From Bettongia penicillata ogilbyi (Eukaryota; Chordata; Mammalia; Diprotodontia; Potoroidae), in contig JAJHZJ010000496.1 in assembly GCA_023548195.1 (NCBI GenBank), positions 8,736,644-8,800,643 of the forward strand: DNA of 64,000 nt, read 5' to 3'. Within the stretch, counting starts at the first letter, position 1. The number at the start of each line of letters is the position of its first letter. Shown here in pieces: positions 1 to 11,290 of this stretch. The translations under genes were made by a program, and so were the position numbers. The notes beneath the pieces are model-generated. The model did no database searches and was not told the DNA's origin. It worked only from the letters and a program-made list of their open reading frames with translations.

Positions 1-74
1 AAAATGCAAAATACTAATGCCACCCTGTGTGGCATTAAGATAGGCCAGAGCATCCAAGAATAAGGAGGTGATTG

Positions 75-612
75 TTCCTCTGGTTGGATCACATGTAGAG
101 TACTGTGTTCAGTCCTGGATGCCACATTTTAGGAAGGACATTGTTCAGCTGAAGAGTGTCCAGAGGAGAAGGAAGAGCTCCCAGTCCTTCTAGAATGAGG
201 ATCAGGTGGGGGAAGTGACCATGTTTAATCTGGGGAAGAGAAAGCTTAGGGTGTGTGTGTGTGTGGGTACAGTGGAATGGGAAATGTCATTTAAGTATGA
301 GAAGGATTATTATATGGAAAAATTAATCTTGTTTTGTTTGATAGCAGAGGTTAGAATAAAGATTATTGTTTGTAATTAGCAAAGAAGAAGCATATTTAGA
401 TTTCACCTTAGGAAGGCCATCCTACCTTTGGAGCTGAAATACTCCTGAGTAGAATGGGGACTTGTCAAGATGGAGTGCCTTTCTCCTCATTGGAAATGTT
501 CCAGTAAAGCGTGGATGGTCTCATGCTGGTAATATTGTAGAGAGGACACCTTTATTATATGGTTGGACTAGAAATTCTTTCCAGCTCTCAAATTCTGTGA
601 TTCTGTATGATG
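75..612 (+). mobile_element. CR1/L3-like LINE 3' fragment
   Basis: The segment follows the layout of an amniote CR1/L3 3' end: a block near 90-150 about a binding-site-like 'agtactgtgttcagtcctgg', a central purine-rich block, then a terminal 'ttctgtgattctgtatga' motif resembling the CR1 3' terminus. It is old and diverged, with a simple TG run at 250-266. A better preserved copy of the same family lies at 40780-41560. Assignment is by recalled consensus, so the family is fairly sure and the subfamily is not. Confidence 0.6.
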
Positions 613-794
613 TTGGAATAATACTTGACATGTACCACGTGTGCTAATTTAAGGTTTGACATGTGCTTTGCATTTATTTATTTTTTTTTAATGCTGGAGT
701 CTCTAGACTTGCTTTCACAATTATATGTTGTTTGAAGTCACATGTGCTGGACCTCAAGTTAGAGTTTGTAAGCTATCCCAGTCACAACTTCAAC

Positions 795-915
795 ATATGT
801 GTGGTCCTGGATGGGCAGTTCATTTTCTTTCCCCTGGGGTTGTTTCCTCATCTATGAAAAGGAGACTATTGGGCTAGAGGATTTGTAAGTTTACTTCCAC
901 CTTGAGATCCTAGGA
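795..915 (+). mobile_element. MIR-type SINE, 3' part
   Basis: It contains the MIR core order 'tttcctcatctatgaaaagg' followed by a 'gggctagagga' and 'cttccaccttgagatcctagg' block, as in other MIR copies here. The 5' tRNA-like head is missing. The surrounding 620-1180 sequence shows no other recognisable feature. Confidence 0.5.
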
Positions 916-1179
916 GTGGACATCAGGAGATAAATTGGCCATGCTTGAGCACCCTCAGAAACACTTGTTTGATGTTCAGGAGAAGGTGTTGGAGGCATTA
1001 AATTGGACTGTGACTGTTGCACATATTACATGGGGATAAATTATAGACACATAGTCTCACTTGTGTGAGATTTTTCCCACTAAGGAAGCAGATTGCCACC
1101 CATTTGGGGAAACTCTCAGCCATGTGCTTCCTCAAAGTCTCCAGCTGAGGTCCATCCCCAAAGCAGGGGGGCCTGAATT

Positions 1180-1305
1180 TCAGAGAATCATGAAATTAGA
1201 GCTGGGAGGGATAGTCATGTACACCCCTCTGTAGTTACAGATGAGAAAACTCTGGCTCACATAAGGGGCATCATCTGCTCATCAGAAGCTAAACTGAGAT
1301 CTTCT
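1180..1305 (-). mobile_element. MIR-type SINE, reversed
   Basis: The reversed MIR hallmark is visible: 'agagctgggagggatag' then 'acagatgagaaaactctggctca'. The copy is partial and diverged. Confidence 0.5.
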
Positions 1306-1631
1306 CTCCCCCACCCCCACTCCATCAACTATCAACTAAGTAGAAATTTAGCTTGGACACAGAAGTCAGTCAGCAGGTGTGCACCAGAAACTAAACTGGG
1401 AGAGCATGCCCAATCATGCCCTCCTAACCCTTTAGAGGCTATATATACACTGGGCAACATGCCCGAGTACACTAAGGGGGAACATTCTCTCCTCCCTGCC
1501 ACCCCTCCCCCCAGGCCCATGTGCTTCTCCCTCTCCTGCCCAGTGGAAAATCAGACTTCTCCCTCAATAACAACAGCATTGATGAGAAACACGGTAAAAG
1601 AAGATTCATGGATCAGCGGGAGACTCCCAGA

Positions 1632-1800
1632 TCACAGAGTGTTAGACCTGGAGTCAGGAAGACCTGGCTGCCTCAGTCCCTCACTAGCTGTGTGACCTTC
1701 GGCAGTGTACTCTCAGTCTGCTTCCTCTTCTGTAAAACTTATTTAGCACCTACCTCACACGGTTATTGTTTGGATCAAGTGATAATAAATCTAAAATGAT
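1632..1800 (+). mobile_element. MIR/Ther-1 SINE
   Basis: The copy shows the SINE series 'gacctggagtcaggaagac', 'tagctgtgtgacctt', 'cttctgtaaaa' and the Ther-1 style 'cctacctcacacggttattg' tail. Short open frames across this stretch are side effects and show no protein similarity. Confidence 0.65.
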
Positions 1801-2040
1801 ACATACACAGGCACAGATAAATGTATAATTGAAGGGAATGCACTATATTTGTTAGAAGTAAAAAATAAAGATACAAGTAAAAGTAAAAAATAAAGATACA
1901 AATTTTTTCACATCTAAGTGAAATAATATATTTTTGGATATATCTACTTATCTATCCATATATACATACACATATGTACATATATATATGTGTGTACAGA
2001 TGTGTACGTATATACATACATGCATACACATATACACACA
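1800..2040. repeat. AT-rich and TATA/ACATAC microsatellite
   Basis: A short tandem duplication (about 23 bp unit, built on 'aaaaataaagataca') lies at 1858-1903. An interrupted tract of TATATG and ACATACA steps follows from about 1940 to 2040. The tract runs directly into the MAR1-type SINE at 2045. Confidence 0.7.
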
Positions 2041-2044
2041 TAAG

Positions 2045-2285
2045 TTATGAGCTAGGTGGCACAATGGATGGAGTGCTAGATTTATCCCCCTGAATTAAAA
2101 TCTGTCCTCAGACACTAGCTGTGTGTCCCTAGGCAGCCCACTTAGCCCTGTTTGCCTCAGTTTCCTTATCTGTAAAATGAACTGGAGAAGGAAATGGCAA
2201 ACCATTTTAGCATCTTTGCCAGGAAAATCCCAACAATACGGTCATGAAGAGTTGGACATAACTGAAAGGACTGAACAGCAACATG
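2045..2285 (+). mobile_element. MAR1-type SINE with RTE-like tail
   Basis: A tRNA-like head ('gctaggtggcacaatggatg') leads to 'ctcagtttccttatctgtaaa' and then the long tail 'aggaaatggcaaaccatttt' ending 'aaaggactgaacagcaac'. This tail is the type marsupial SINEs share with RTE LINEs. The copy is almost full length. It is followed by a TATG/TG run (2295-2340), so simple ACATACA/TATG repeats flank it on both sides. Confidence 0.8.
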
Positions 2286-2361
2286 TAAATACATACATCT
2301 GTATGTATGTATGTGTGTATGGGTGTGTGTTGTGTATTTATATCTACACTAACTAGTACTA

Positions 2362-2520
2362 TTAGAATTAGAAGGGACCTCAGGGAACATCTAGTCCAAT
2401 TCCCCCATTTTACAGATAAGAAATTTAGTCCCTTCAAGGTCATATAGCTAGAAAAGAACCGAGCCAGAATTTGAACTGAGGGCTGGGATTTAGCACCTTT
2501 CCCACTGTACCATGCAGGGT
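2362..2520 (-). mobile_element. MIR-type SINE, reversed
   Basis: The reversed SINE signature reads in order 'agaagggacctcaggg', 'cccccattttacagataaga', 'gaatttgaactgagggctgg' and 'ccactgtaccatgca'. A second short fragment of the same kind lies at 2555-2607. Confidence 0.65.
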
Positions 2521-2607
2521 CAAACATCACCACCTGCTTTTTGTACACAATCCATCACTTGAAATCATAAGATCATTGTCATAGAGCCAGAAGAGCCCTT
2601 AAAGGTC

Positions 2608-2754
2608 CTCTGGACCAGAAGTTGGTAACCTGAAGTCCATGGACTCCCAAGGGATCCATGAATAGACTTCGGGGGGAGTGTGTGTCTGTGAATTTGGGTG
2701 TGAAAAAAAAAACTTGTTTATTTTTCACTACTTTTACCTGCATCTTTATTTCAC

Positions 2755-2822
<68 letters not shown>

Positions 2823-2990
2823 TTTACCATTTTTACTTGTATCTTTATTCTTTTACTTCTAGTTGAAATATGACACATCCCCTTGAATTATGAATTTTTT
2901 AAGAGCATCATGATTTGGAGAAGGGGTCACTAGGCTTCACTAGATTTCCCAAAGTATCCATGACACAAAAAGTTTAAGAATTCCTACATT
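2608..2990. mobile_element. hAT-like inverted-repeat DNA element (MITE)
   Basis: The two ends are inverted-repeat-like. The left reads 'agttggtaacctgaagtcca'; the right, reversed, begins 'taggaattcttaaacttttt'. Between them are the 'ccatggactcccaagggatc' and 'agaaggggtcactaggctt' blocks also found in a second copy at 15815-16035. An ATCT microsatellite has grown inside it. The DNA-transposon class is inferred from the ends and the lack of coding sequence. Confidence 0.5.
2754..2822. repeat. (ATCT)n microsatellite
   Basis: About 17 uninterrupted ATCT units lie inside the inverted-repeat element. The Ser-Ile-Tyr-Leu-rich open frames that cross it are created by the repeat. Confidence 0.97.
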
Positions 2991-3014
2991 ATACCTCCTC
3001 TCGTATTATTCCCC

Positions 3015-3110
3015 ACTCCTCTCGCCTTTACAGAGGAATACATTGAGACCCAGATCAATGAAGTGTTCCAACCACTTTTAGTCCAGTGCCAGATGCTCCA
3101 TCTTCCGATC
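3015..3110 (-). mobile_element. MIR-type SINE remnant
   Basis: A weak reversed MIR core ('tttacagaggaatacattga', 'cagatgctccatcttcc') is present. Very diverged. Confidence 0.35.
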
Positions 3111-3404
3111 TAGTCTCTCTTTCCAGCAAGTTATCCTGCTTGGGACTCACCCCCACATGCTAATCCAGGGACAGAGCTAAGAATAGAAACCCCCAAGTGC
3201 CCATTGCCAATCTTGCATTCTAACCTCTAATCCACCAGCAGCAAGGGCAAATGTTTTCAGGAAAACAGGCCTGGCCTTGCCCAAAGGGCAATGGCTTCAA
3301 AGATGGGCAATCATGGGGTCATGAAGAGGGCATTAGACTTGGAGCCAGGAAAAATGAGTTTTGAGTTCTCAATCCCCAATTAGCTGTGTGACTCTGCCCT
3401 TTAC

Positions 3405-3875
3405 AATCCCTCATTTCCTTCAAGGTTCAACCCTGGTGCCACTTCCTGCAGGAAGTCTATCTGGATCCCTTCCAGGCCCTCCAGAATTCCCCAGCATCTC
3501 AAATTACCCTCATTTGTTTTGTGTATATATTTTCTTGGGACAGTGGGAAAAAAATTCTGGATTTGGAGCCAGACCATTGTTGCTCAAATCCCAGCCTTCC
3601 TATCTGTGTGATCCTAGGCAAGTCATTGTATCTCTCTGGGCCACTGTTTTTTCATCTATAAAATGAGGCAGTTGGATTAAATGACCTTTAAGTCTCTTTT
3701 CAGCTCTAAATTGGTGATTTTATGTATGTCCTACTATAGGGACCCACTCTCTTCGCTGATGGATTGGAGAATAGGGACTGTTTAATTTTTGTCTTTGCAT
3801 TCCTCTCATCTAGCAGAATGCCTGGCACATGATATGTGCTCAACAATGTTTTTTCATTAATTGGTTGGTAATTTC
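3405..3875 (+). mobile_element. L2 LINE 3' end split by a SINE
   Basis: The left part (3405-3537) has the L2 line 'ttcctgcaggaagtctatct' then 'aattaccctcatttgttttg'. The right part (3725-3875) resumes with 'gaatagggactgtttaattt', 'tgcctggcacatgatatgtg' and the terminal 'gctcaacaat' style. A MIR-like SINE at about 3540-3715 sits between them. Confidence 0.7.
3540..3715 (+). mobile_element. MIR SINE nested in an L2
   Basis: The order 'tctggatttggagccaga', 'tgtgtgatcctaggcaagtc', 'tcatctataaaatgaggcag' and 'tgacctttaagtctcttttc' is a typical MIR. L2 sequence continues on both sides, so this SINE inserted after the L2. No clean duplication could be read. Confidence 0.7.
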
Positions 3876-3889
3876 CCTCCCTGAGATAT

Positions 3890-4020
3890 TGTAGATTTCT
3901 CTATGATGTAAACTCCTTGAGGGCAGGGACCATTTTTTTTCGATCTTTTTATCTCCAGTGTCTAGCACATCGTTTCATTCCCATTACTACCCTCATAAAT
4001 GCATGTGGAGTTGAGCTGAG
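3890..4020 (+). mobile_element. L2/MIR 3' tail fragment
   Basis: 'tgtaaactccttgagggcag' followed by a stretch ending 'ctccagtgtctagcacatcg' is the 3' tail that L2 shares with its dependent SINEs. Confidence 0.6.
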
Positions 4021-4234
4021 TTGCTATACAAAATGAGTATTTTTATGAAGTTCCTGTAGCTCAGTCTTGCTAGAAGGGCAATGATACCGAGTCTCAGACA
4101 TCACACTAAATTCCAATAACTTTCAATGAAAAAAGCAAATGAAATGATGAACAATTTGGAAAAAAAAAGAATGTATTGAGTACTTAATATGTAAAAATAG
4201 TGCCAAACGAATGATCAGTTTACATTTCCTTAGA

Positions 4235-4400
4235 ATCATAGATTTCAAACTGGAAGAGGACTTGGAGATCATTAGTCTACATTCTGGAAAACTAAGACTG
4301 AGGTTCCTGCCCAGGATCACAAAGGTAATGAAGGATGTAAAATTAGATACTGGGTTCTTTGACTCAGCATTGAAAGAACACTCTGCATTGTCATACAGAA
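4235..4400 (-). mobile_element. MIR-type SINE, reversed
   Basis: 'gatttcaaactggaagagga', 'ctaagactgaggttcctgcc' and 'ggatcacaaagg' give the reversed MIR core. The rest is diverged. Confidence 0.5.
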
Positions 4401-4419
4401 CACATCATTACAGAGCAAC

Positions 4420-5560
4420 TCAATATTAAAACATCCAAATTGGAAAATCAATAATGGCCCCAGAGAATAAACGACAAAACATCCTTCCTCCCAGCAGAGA
4501 GACGGGAGGGAGGTGCTGGTAGAGATGATTGCATATACAATTGGACATGGTCACTGCTTAAATTGTTATTTCTTAATTGCTTTCCTTTGATGCAAGGGCG
4601 GGCTCCATTTGAGGGAGGATGAAAAACAATGAATATTCAGGTGGGTGTATCTAGAAATAACTGATTATAAAAACAAAAGGTCTTGACAAACTATATTTAT
4701 TTTTAAAAAATTAGATCAACCAACCCATCAGATCTGTCCGATAGAAGGAGCCACAGTTAAACTTACTATCTGGTGACTGGTCAACTTTCAGTTGATTGCA
4801 AATCCAACTGTTCTCTTCATTTGTCAGCTTTCTTTGATTTAATTCACTGGAAAATTATATGGTATGATGTGGCATGAAGGATGGGACTTTTCTGAAAGCT
4901 ATATTTGAAGTCTTGCTAGTAAAACCTCAAGGCATGCATACATACCAGCATACATGCATTACGTATATAAGTATATAATGTTATATATTTATATAATATA
5001 TAAATAAATTTGTCTACACACATGTATTTATCTGACTGTCTGTCTCTCACCTATCTCTCCTTTCCACACTCATTAAAAGGTTACCTGCCTTGCCAGCAGT
5101 AAATTCTTGGTTTGGTTTGAACTCAGGTATCTTACGTTTTGGATGGGATGTATCTGATCACAAAGACAAACCAGAATTCTACCAAACAAAATCTCGAAGA
5201 CTGAGGGAGTCCTGTGAGGAGTATTACTTAGTGAACAAGATCTAGAAATGAGATCTCTGGCAGATGTGACCACAGATGTGTCACATGATGGTCTAAACCT
5301 AGCAAGCCTCTTTTTGTGCTAAAATGGGCTATTTATTTTGTGGGGTCATGCAGGAAACAGTACTTGCACACAGTATCTCAGCATGATTCAAGTAAAGGGC
5401 TTTATCTAAGATGATTATTACTATTATAATTAAGTATTTCTACTAGCTTGTACTAAGTAGCCAAGAAGTACTTACTAAAATTACAAAGACAAAAGTAAAC
5501 CAGTTCTTATCTTTAGAGAGCTTACATTTTATTTATATAGTTCATATATCTAATGGGTCA
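4420..5560. other. No recognised feature
   Basis: This stretch is AT-rich single-copy-looking sequence. It holds only a short ATATA/TATA run near 4965-5010 and a TCTG/CTCT run near 5030-5060. Open frames are short and unconvincing. Confidence 0.5.
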
Positions 5561-5564
5561 TCAT

Positions 5565-5800
5565 TTGAATTTACAGGATCTTAGATGTAGAACTAGAAAG
5601 GTCTTCAGAGCCCATGTAGTCCAACCCCTCATTTTTATATTTAAATCAGCTTCACTTTTTCCTCCAAAGCCATGTGGGTCCAGTGGCCAGTTGTGGATCA
5701 GGATGACTAGAGATGGCCCAGGATGCACTGGGAGACAGCCTTTATAAGCTAAGGTCTTTTCAAGTTCTCACTTTGAGTGAGGCAACACCCATTCTTTAAG
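5565..5800 (-). mobile_element. Marsupial dispersed SINE (RTE-tailed type), reversed, with MIR fragment
   Basis: The part from 5640 to 5800 is the reverse complement of the repeat at 36295-36545: both share blocks such as 'gggtccagtggccag', 'gatggcccaggatgca' and 'cactttgagtgaggcaacac'. A short MIR-like piece ('gaactagaaaggtcttcaga') occupies 5565-5640. The tail end of the 36 kb copy is missing here. Confidence 0.6.
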
Positions 5801-7140
5801 AAGAGAGCAAAGGGATGGTCTCTTTAATAAAAAAAAAATCAAACCAAAGCCAGATACTATGGAAGGTCAGTCAGTTAGTCAATAAACATTATTCAATGTT
5901 ACATACAGAAATACAAATGTAAGAATGAATGCCTTGCATCAATATAAGTAAATACAATTTATTTAAATTTTATTTTAACTTAATTTAAATACATCATGCA
6001 GATAAATAAATACATTTTTCAGTATGTAGACAGCTAATAAGAGAAAAGATGAGAAAAGGACTAGTGTAGGTGAACCCAAGCTAACCTCTGAAGAAAGCAG
6101 AGTATCCAAGAGACACAGAGGAGGGAGGAGGAAACATATTAGGAGTATGAGGACAGTCTTTTAAAAGCACAGAGGTGGGAGACAGCCTGGGGTGCATGAT
6201 GAGAAGACTATGCATCAAGAAATAAAATGATGCTTTTGGTCTAAGTGCATTTCAAATCATGTTTCAGAATCTTTCAGAGAATTCTAATTAAATGTCTGAC
6301 AATGGATTTGCTACTATCAAAGACAGCAGAAGGTCTGAAAACATAAACAACTGAAATTAGTGGCAGTCATTCAAGACTTAATATATGTGCACAAATTGAC
6401 TTGATTAATCATTCATACTTTGTGTCAGAAGTCTCAACTTGAGAATGAAAAATCAGGCTTTGGAATCGAGGCATGTGTATTCTTAAAACCTGTGGCTATA
6501 AAGATGTCGGGATGTCTGCAATGCTGAAGAACAACCACACCTGTCAGGGGGAGAAATGTTGGTTATTCTCAGAAACACCCAGGCTGGAATGACAGTTCCT
6601 GGTCAGCTTTTTCTTGGTGTCTCTGGACTCCCAAGGGCTTTGCACCTGTTCTCTTAACAAAGCTGGCCTATGAGGGAGAATAAAACGAGAAGAGAAAGAA
6701 GATGATGGGAAATGGGGCAGGGTGGTTGGGAAATTCCCAGCTCTTTCAACTTTCATAAACATTCTTCTTGTAACTAAGGCCAAAAAAAAGCTAAGAATAT
6801 TAAGCATCAAAGTTATAAGTTTAAAAACAAAAATGGCAAAGGTATTTACATCATCCTCAAAGCAATTCTCTGGCATCCGTTGCAAATGCAAGGTTTCAAT
6901 GAGCTTTCCTGAGCTTTCCCTCTTTGACACAATTAATTTCTGTTGGATGAATTTGCATGAAGCCACAGATGTCTGGTCTCATATTACTGCTGTTTTCAGT
7001 TTCCACTTAATGTTTTTTTCAGTCTCTTAGTTTGACGAGAAAAGGTGGTTCTCATGAGAGAGCGGCAGTTGATGCATGAGGTGAAAAAATAAAACTAAAC
7101 ATGCTCTTTGTCCAAGTTATAAAATGTACAGATTAAAGTG
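5800..7140. other. No recognised gene; unassigned sequence
   Basis: Only a short L2-type tail (5875-5920, reversed) is recognisable. A 140-codon minus-strand open frame covers 6544-6966, but it has no recognisable domain, codon pattern or splice context and overlaps a comparable plus-strand frame. It is treated as chance. Confidence 0.5.
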
Positions 7141-7144
7141 CTTT

Positions 7145-7715
7145 TAAGAGGCAAGATGATATAATGAATGGAATACTAGATTGGACCCCTGGGTTCAAAT
7201 TCTGTTTCTGATATTTACTAGTTGTGTGACTACAGGTCAGGTACTCCACCTCTGATCCTCAGTCTCTTCATCTGTAAAATGGGGGTAGTCACATAGCCGC
7301 ATGGTGTAGTGGATAGAGAGTCAGCTTTGGAGTCAGGAAGTCCTGCCTCTGAGACATCTTGACTGTGTGACTGACCCTGGCCAAGTTATTCAAACTCTCA
7401 TTTTTCTAGACAAGTCTCCAAGACTATAAGTTGCTAAAGGTGTTTCCCTGAATAGGTAGATGGACTTTTTTTTACCTCAGTCTCCAACATCCATTAAAAT
7501 ATAAGTCCAGTCCAAAATTTTCTACCATACTTGCCTCTACCTGATAGAATGTAAACTCTGTGAAAGATTGTCTTTCATACCTTTGTATCCTCTGGCTAGC
7601 ATGGTCTCTGACCTTTAATATACATTAGTGGAGAGTAAGGCTCAAATGAGACAATTTGTGAAAAATGCTGTGAAAAATTTAAAGCACAATATAAATTTTA
7701 GTTATCATTACCCTC
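7145..7715 (+). mobile_element. MIR/Ther-1 SINE split by later insertions
   Basis: The SINE begins at 7145 ('gaggcaagatgatataatga') and runs to 'tcatctgtaaaatgggggta' at about 7290. Its tail reappears at 7630-7715 ('aatgagacaatttgtgaaaa' to 'ttagttatcatta'). Between them lie a second SINE head (7290-7420) and an L2/MIR tail piece (7490-7615). Confidence 0.65.
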
Positions 7716-7719
7716 CATT

Positions 7720-8440
7720 TCCTTTCAAACCGGTTGAATTCGGAAGTGCAGACCAAGACATATTTCAAGGCTACGTTCTGGTTTTAACCTCAACAGATAG
7801 AAGCTGCATTTACCCAGATGGAAGAAATGGAGGAGGGGAAATTCAGCCAGCAATGAGGAACTTGTTCTCTGTCATTTCAGGGTTTCACAATCCCCACAGG
7901 AAGCATTCTAAATTGGCTCGACCGGAGCTGCAAGAATTAGCTAATCCCTCATTTCGACATGAGGTTCATTTAGGCAGAACATCTTAAATAGCTAGGGAGG
8001 AATGAGCTCAGCAGATTGACAGTCCTCTTGGATCATGAGATATTTTACATTGTCCACACTGAGTTGGGTGAGGAGGGATTGGGATCACCATCCCTGAACT
8101 GGATGAGAACAAGACAAACACAACCTTGAATGAAACCCCCTCCTCATCCAAAAGGATCTTCCAACTTGTCCAAGCTATACGGTATACAAATTGAAATGCT
8201 GTCCCTTCAATGTGTCCCTCTGAGTTCTGCCATGCTCTTCTTGTATCTATTTTTGATCTGTGAACTGGAGCTCCCCGGTGTCCCAGCCAAATTCTAATTT
8301 AAGTTAATACATCCTGTTTACCGAAACATTCACATTGAAAGCATCATCTGCCAATTTGGCTAAACAGATTCAGGGCCATCATCAGAGGGCAATTGGTAAC
8401 GATGTCTGAGCCAGGAGATCACTTATTGATAAAGTGATCT
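7720..8440. other. No recognised feature
   Basis: Apparently unique sequence. The frame running to 7987 begins in SINE sequence and ends in this stretch without recognisable motifs. Confidence 0.45.
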
Positions 8441-8444
8441 GTCT

Positions 8445-9870
8445 ACATATGGATGAATTAATCAATTCACCATCAATAAGCTTCTCTCTAATCGTCCATC
8501 TCCCTATCTACCAATTCCTTCCAGAACCAGCTACCTACAAACTTACCCAAGTCTTTTCCATTCTTAAAAAAATAAACCAAACCTTCACTAGATTTCACCA
8601 TTGCATTTGGTACTGTGACTCTCTTCTCTTTTCCAGTCAATCTCTGTGAAAATCCATCTACACTCATTGCCTCCCCTTCTCCTGCAATCTGGCTACTTAC
8701 CTTGTTGCTCATCCCAACTGGATTTTTCCAGTATTACCAATGATCTCTCAGCTGGCAACTCAAATGACATTGCATAATCTTTATCCTTTTTGGCTCCTTG
8801 ACACTTGACACCATTGACCTTTCTTCTTGGATAATCTCTCTTATTGGGGTTTTTATGACATTGCCCTTTCTTATTTCTCCTCCTACATGTCTGACCACGT
8901 CTCAGCATCTTTATCTGTGTCATGCCCAATCATTGTGGGTGTCTCCCCAAGCTTTGTCTTGGCCTCTCTTCTCTTTTCTCTATGTACGCTCTCTCTTGGT
9001 GATCTCAACAGTTCCCATGGATTCAGTTATCATTTTCATTCAGTAAATTCCCAGGTTGGTATAGCTAGTTCTGGACTCTCTTATGAGCTCCAGTTCTGCA
9101 TTACGAATACCTTTTGGATATTTTGAACTGAATGTCCCATAGATGTCTCAAACTGAAAATGTTGAAAACAAAATGAATTATCTTCCCTTCCCCTCAATTT
9201 ACCTCTCTTATCAATTTTGAATTTCTCTATTACTCTTGACTATATTGCTATCTTTTCAGTTACACAGGCTTGAAATTTCAATGCCATTCTCCATTTCTCA
9301 TTCACATTTGCCCTGCATATACAACTAATTGTCAACTCACATCATTTGTATCTCTTTATTGCTTAATTATATTTTCCTTCTCTTCAATCACATAGCCTGG
9401 GTCAAGCTCCCACCACCTTTCCCCTCTTTCCCCCCGCCCTGCAACATTGCAAAAGCCTTCTAACTATTTGTCCTGATCCCAATATCTCCCTTTCCTAATC
9501 CATTTTCCACAAAGTTGCCAAAGTGATTCTCCTAATGGCAGGTATGAATAGGTCAACCCCTTACTCAATGACTCGAGTCAAATCTAAACATCTTTGCTTT
9601 ATTCCTGACAAAGCTCTTTAGCACTTGTCCTCTTCTCACCTTTTCAGTATTCTTACACTTTATTCTCTGCCATTCATGCCACCATATTGGCCTGCTTGAT
9701 GTTCATGCCTGGAATGATTTTCCTTCTTCTATTTGCCTCTTAGAATCCCTGGTTTCTTTCAAGAATCAGCTCAATTGCTACCTTCTACACCTAGTACAAT
9801 TCCTTTGTTTTACACACTGTAGACATCCAACAAATACTTTCTTATTGATTAATTATTCACATCATTCAGT
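8445..9870 (+). mobile_element. Long L2 LINE fragment (reverse transcriptase remnant to 3' end)
   Basis: The long block keeps the order of an L2: a degraded reverse-transcriptase end, then the long 3' region with 'ccaaagtgattctcctaatg', 'cctgcttgatgttcatgcct' and 'cttctacacctagtacaatt'. In frame near 8827-9060 the residues 'LSYFSSYMSD' and 'LCTLSLGDLNSSHGFSYHF' match the L2 RT region ahead of the YADD box; the box itself is destroyed. It carries several frame breaks and is non-functional. Confidence 0.8.
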
Positions 9871-11130
9871 TAGTATGTCTAGGTAGATTTATATTCCAGA
9901 CACATGATGAGTTCCTGAAAGACTCTGAAGTGTCTGATTTCTTCCCCATTCATACATAAGCTCTTGTAGCCAAGGTCTTAGACAAGGGAAAAGCTTTGCA
10001 GGATGACAACAAAAAGTTTTTAGAAACCCACTGGCAGATACCGAAAAGATTCAGCTCTGTAAGTTTGAACTTGATGATTAGAAGCTCATTGTATTTCCAA
10101 AAGAATGTATGCTCCTTGAAGGCAGGAACTGTTTTGTTTATGTCTTTGTATCATTTATATCTTTGTGTCATTTATGTCTTTGTATCCCTATTGCTCTGAG
10201 CATAATAAGTATATCATCTACTCAGAGGTGACTCCCAAGCCCTACTCATGCTGATGATTCAGGTCTACAGAGTATGATTACTGTGTCCTTTCAGGGGTCT
10301 AAGATATCCCTGAAGGCAGGGATAGGGGGAGGACAGTGATTAGTTTTCTAATGCTATATGGTTTACTAGCTCCCCTTGATATGCTTCTAGCAATGACTCT
10401 AATTATCAGTTAGTCAGTCAGATAGCTTTTTAGAAAGAGACATTTATGAAGGTGATAGAGTAGAGAAGAGATGGTTTAAAATATCCCCTTGAACCCTTCA
10501 CACCAAAAATTCTGTGACACATTTTTCAACAAATATGTATAGGATCTAGGGAAAAGTGGGCTCAAACTTAGCATCTATGGCAAAGTGGTAACTCAAAAAC
10601 TCCTGGAGGTCCCTTTGCTGGATGGAGTCTTCTAGTTGTTCCCCTTAGGTCTGGTTTAGCTTTTCTGCTGAGCTCTCTGGAACTCCTTGAATCTGAGTCC
10701 AATCTCTCCTTGGCTCCTGATATAGATGCTGATATTAGCTAATCTTGCTAGGATGCCAATGGGAAGATGGAAATCTTGATGATCTCTGATGTTCTCCTTT
10801 GCTTTAGCAGGTGGGGCAGAAGAGATGGAGATGAAGGGGGCTAAGTCCAGGGGGTTCTGCTCCTCCCCCTTTCCTCCAAATCAATCCCTTCTCAGGGGTT
10901 TATTTAGAATGTTTTCTCCAGTTTTGAGCCAGCTCCCTGGTCAAATACCAGTCACACGGAGGGTTTCTAGATTTCCTCAGTCAATTGGAGCACTCTTCGT
11001 GGGCAATATTTACTTTGATTCATTCAAGGACTTTTTGGCTTAATCTGTGTTAGTCTTTTCTCCTACCTCTGATGTGAATCATTCAGTCAAACTGTGTCTA
11101 CATGGTAAATGTATTGGGACTAACTGAGGT
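9870..11130. other. Mostly unassigned; one L2 tail
   Basis: An L2-type tail is visible at 10105-10205 ('gtatgctccttgaaggcagg'), with a short imperfect internal repeat 'tttatgtctttgtatc'. The rest shows nothing recognisable. Confidence 0.5.
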
Positions 11131-11290
11131 GGGATGATTTCAACCTCACTTTTACACTTATTCCCTATGTGGCTTTGAGGAATCTTATCCTTTTCTGGCT
11201 TTAGTCTTATCATTTGTTAAATGAGGGCACTGGAACAGATCACAGATAAGGTCCTTTCTAGTTCTAAATCTATTAGACCATGTGATTATG
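11130..11290 (+). mobile_element. MIR-type SINE
   Basis: 'catttgttaaatgagggcac' then 'ataaggtcctttctagttct' and 'ctattagaccatgtga' give the 3' half of a MIR. The head is poorly preserved. Confidence 0.55.

Noticed and set aside
2754..2822. Regular spacing that could suggest a CRISPR-like array
   Set aside because: It is a tetranucleotide microsatellite without unique spacers; the genome is mammalian.
6544..6966. 140-codon minus-strand frame
   Set aside because: No recognisable domain or splice context, overlapped by a plus-strand frame of 102 codons. The length is not remarkable for 64 kb of six-frame sequence.
9996..10199. 67-codon frame with a hydrophobic end
   Set aside because: The hydrophobic end is the translated L2-type tail with its small internal repeat.
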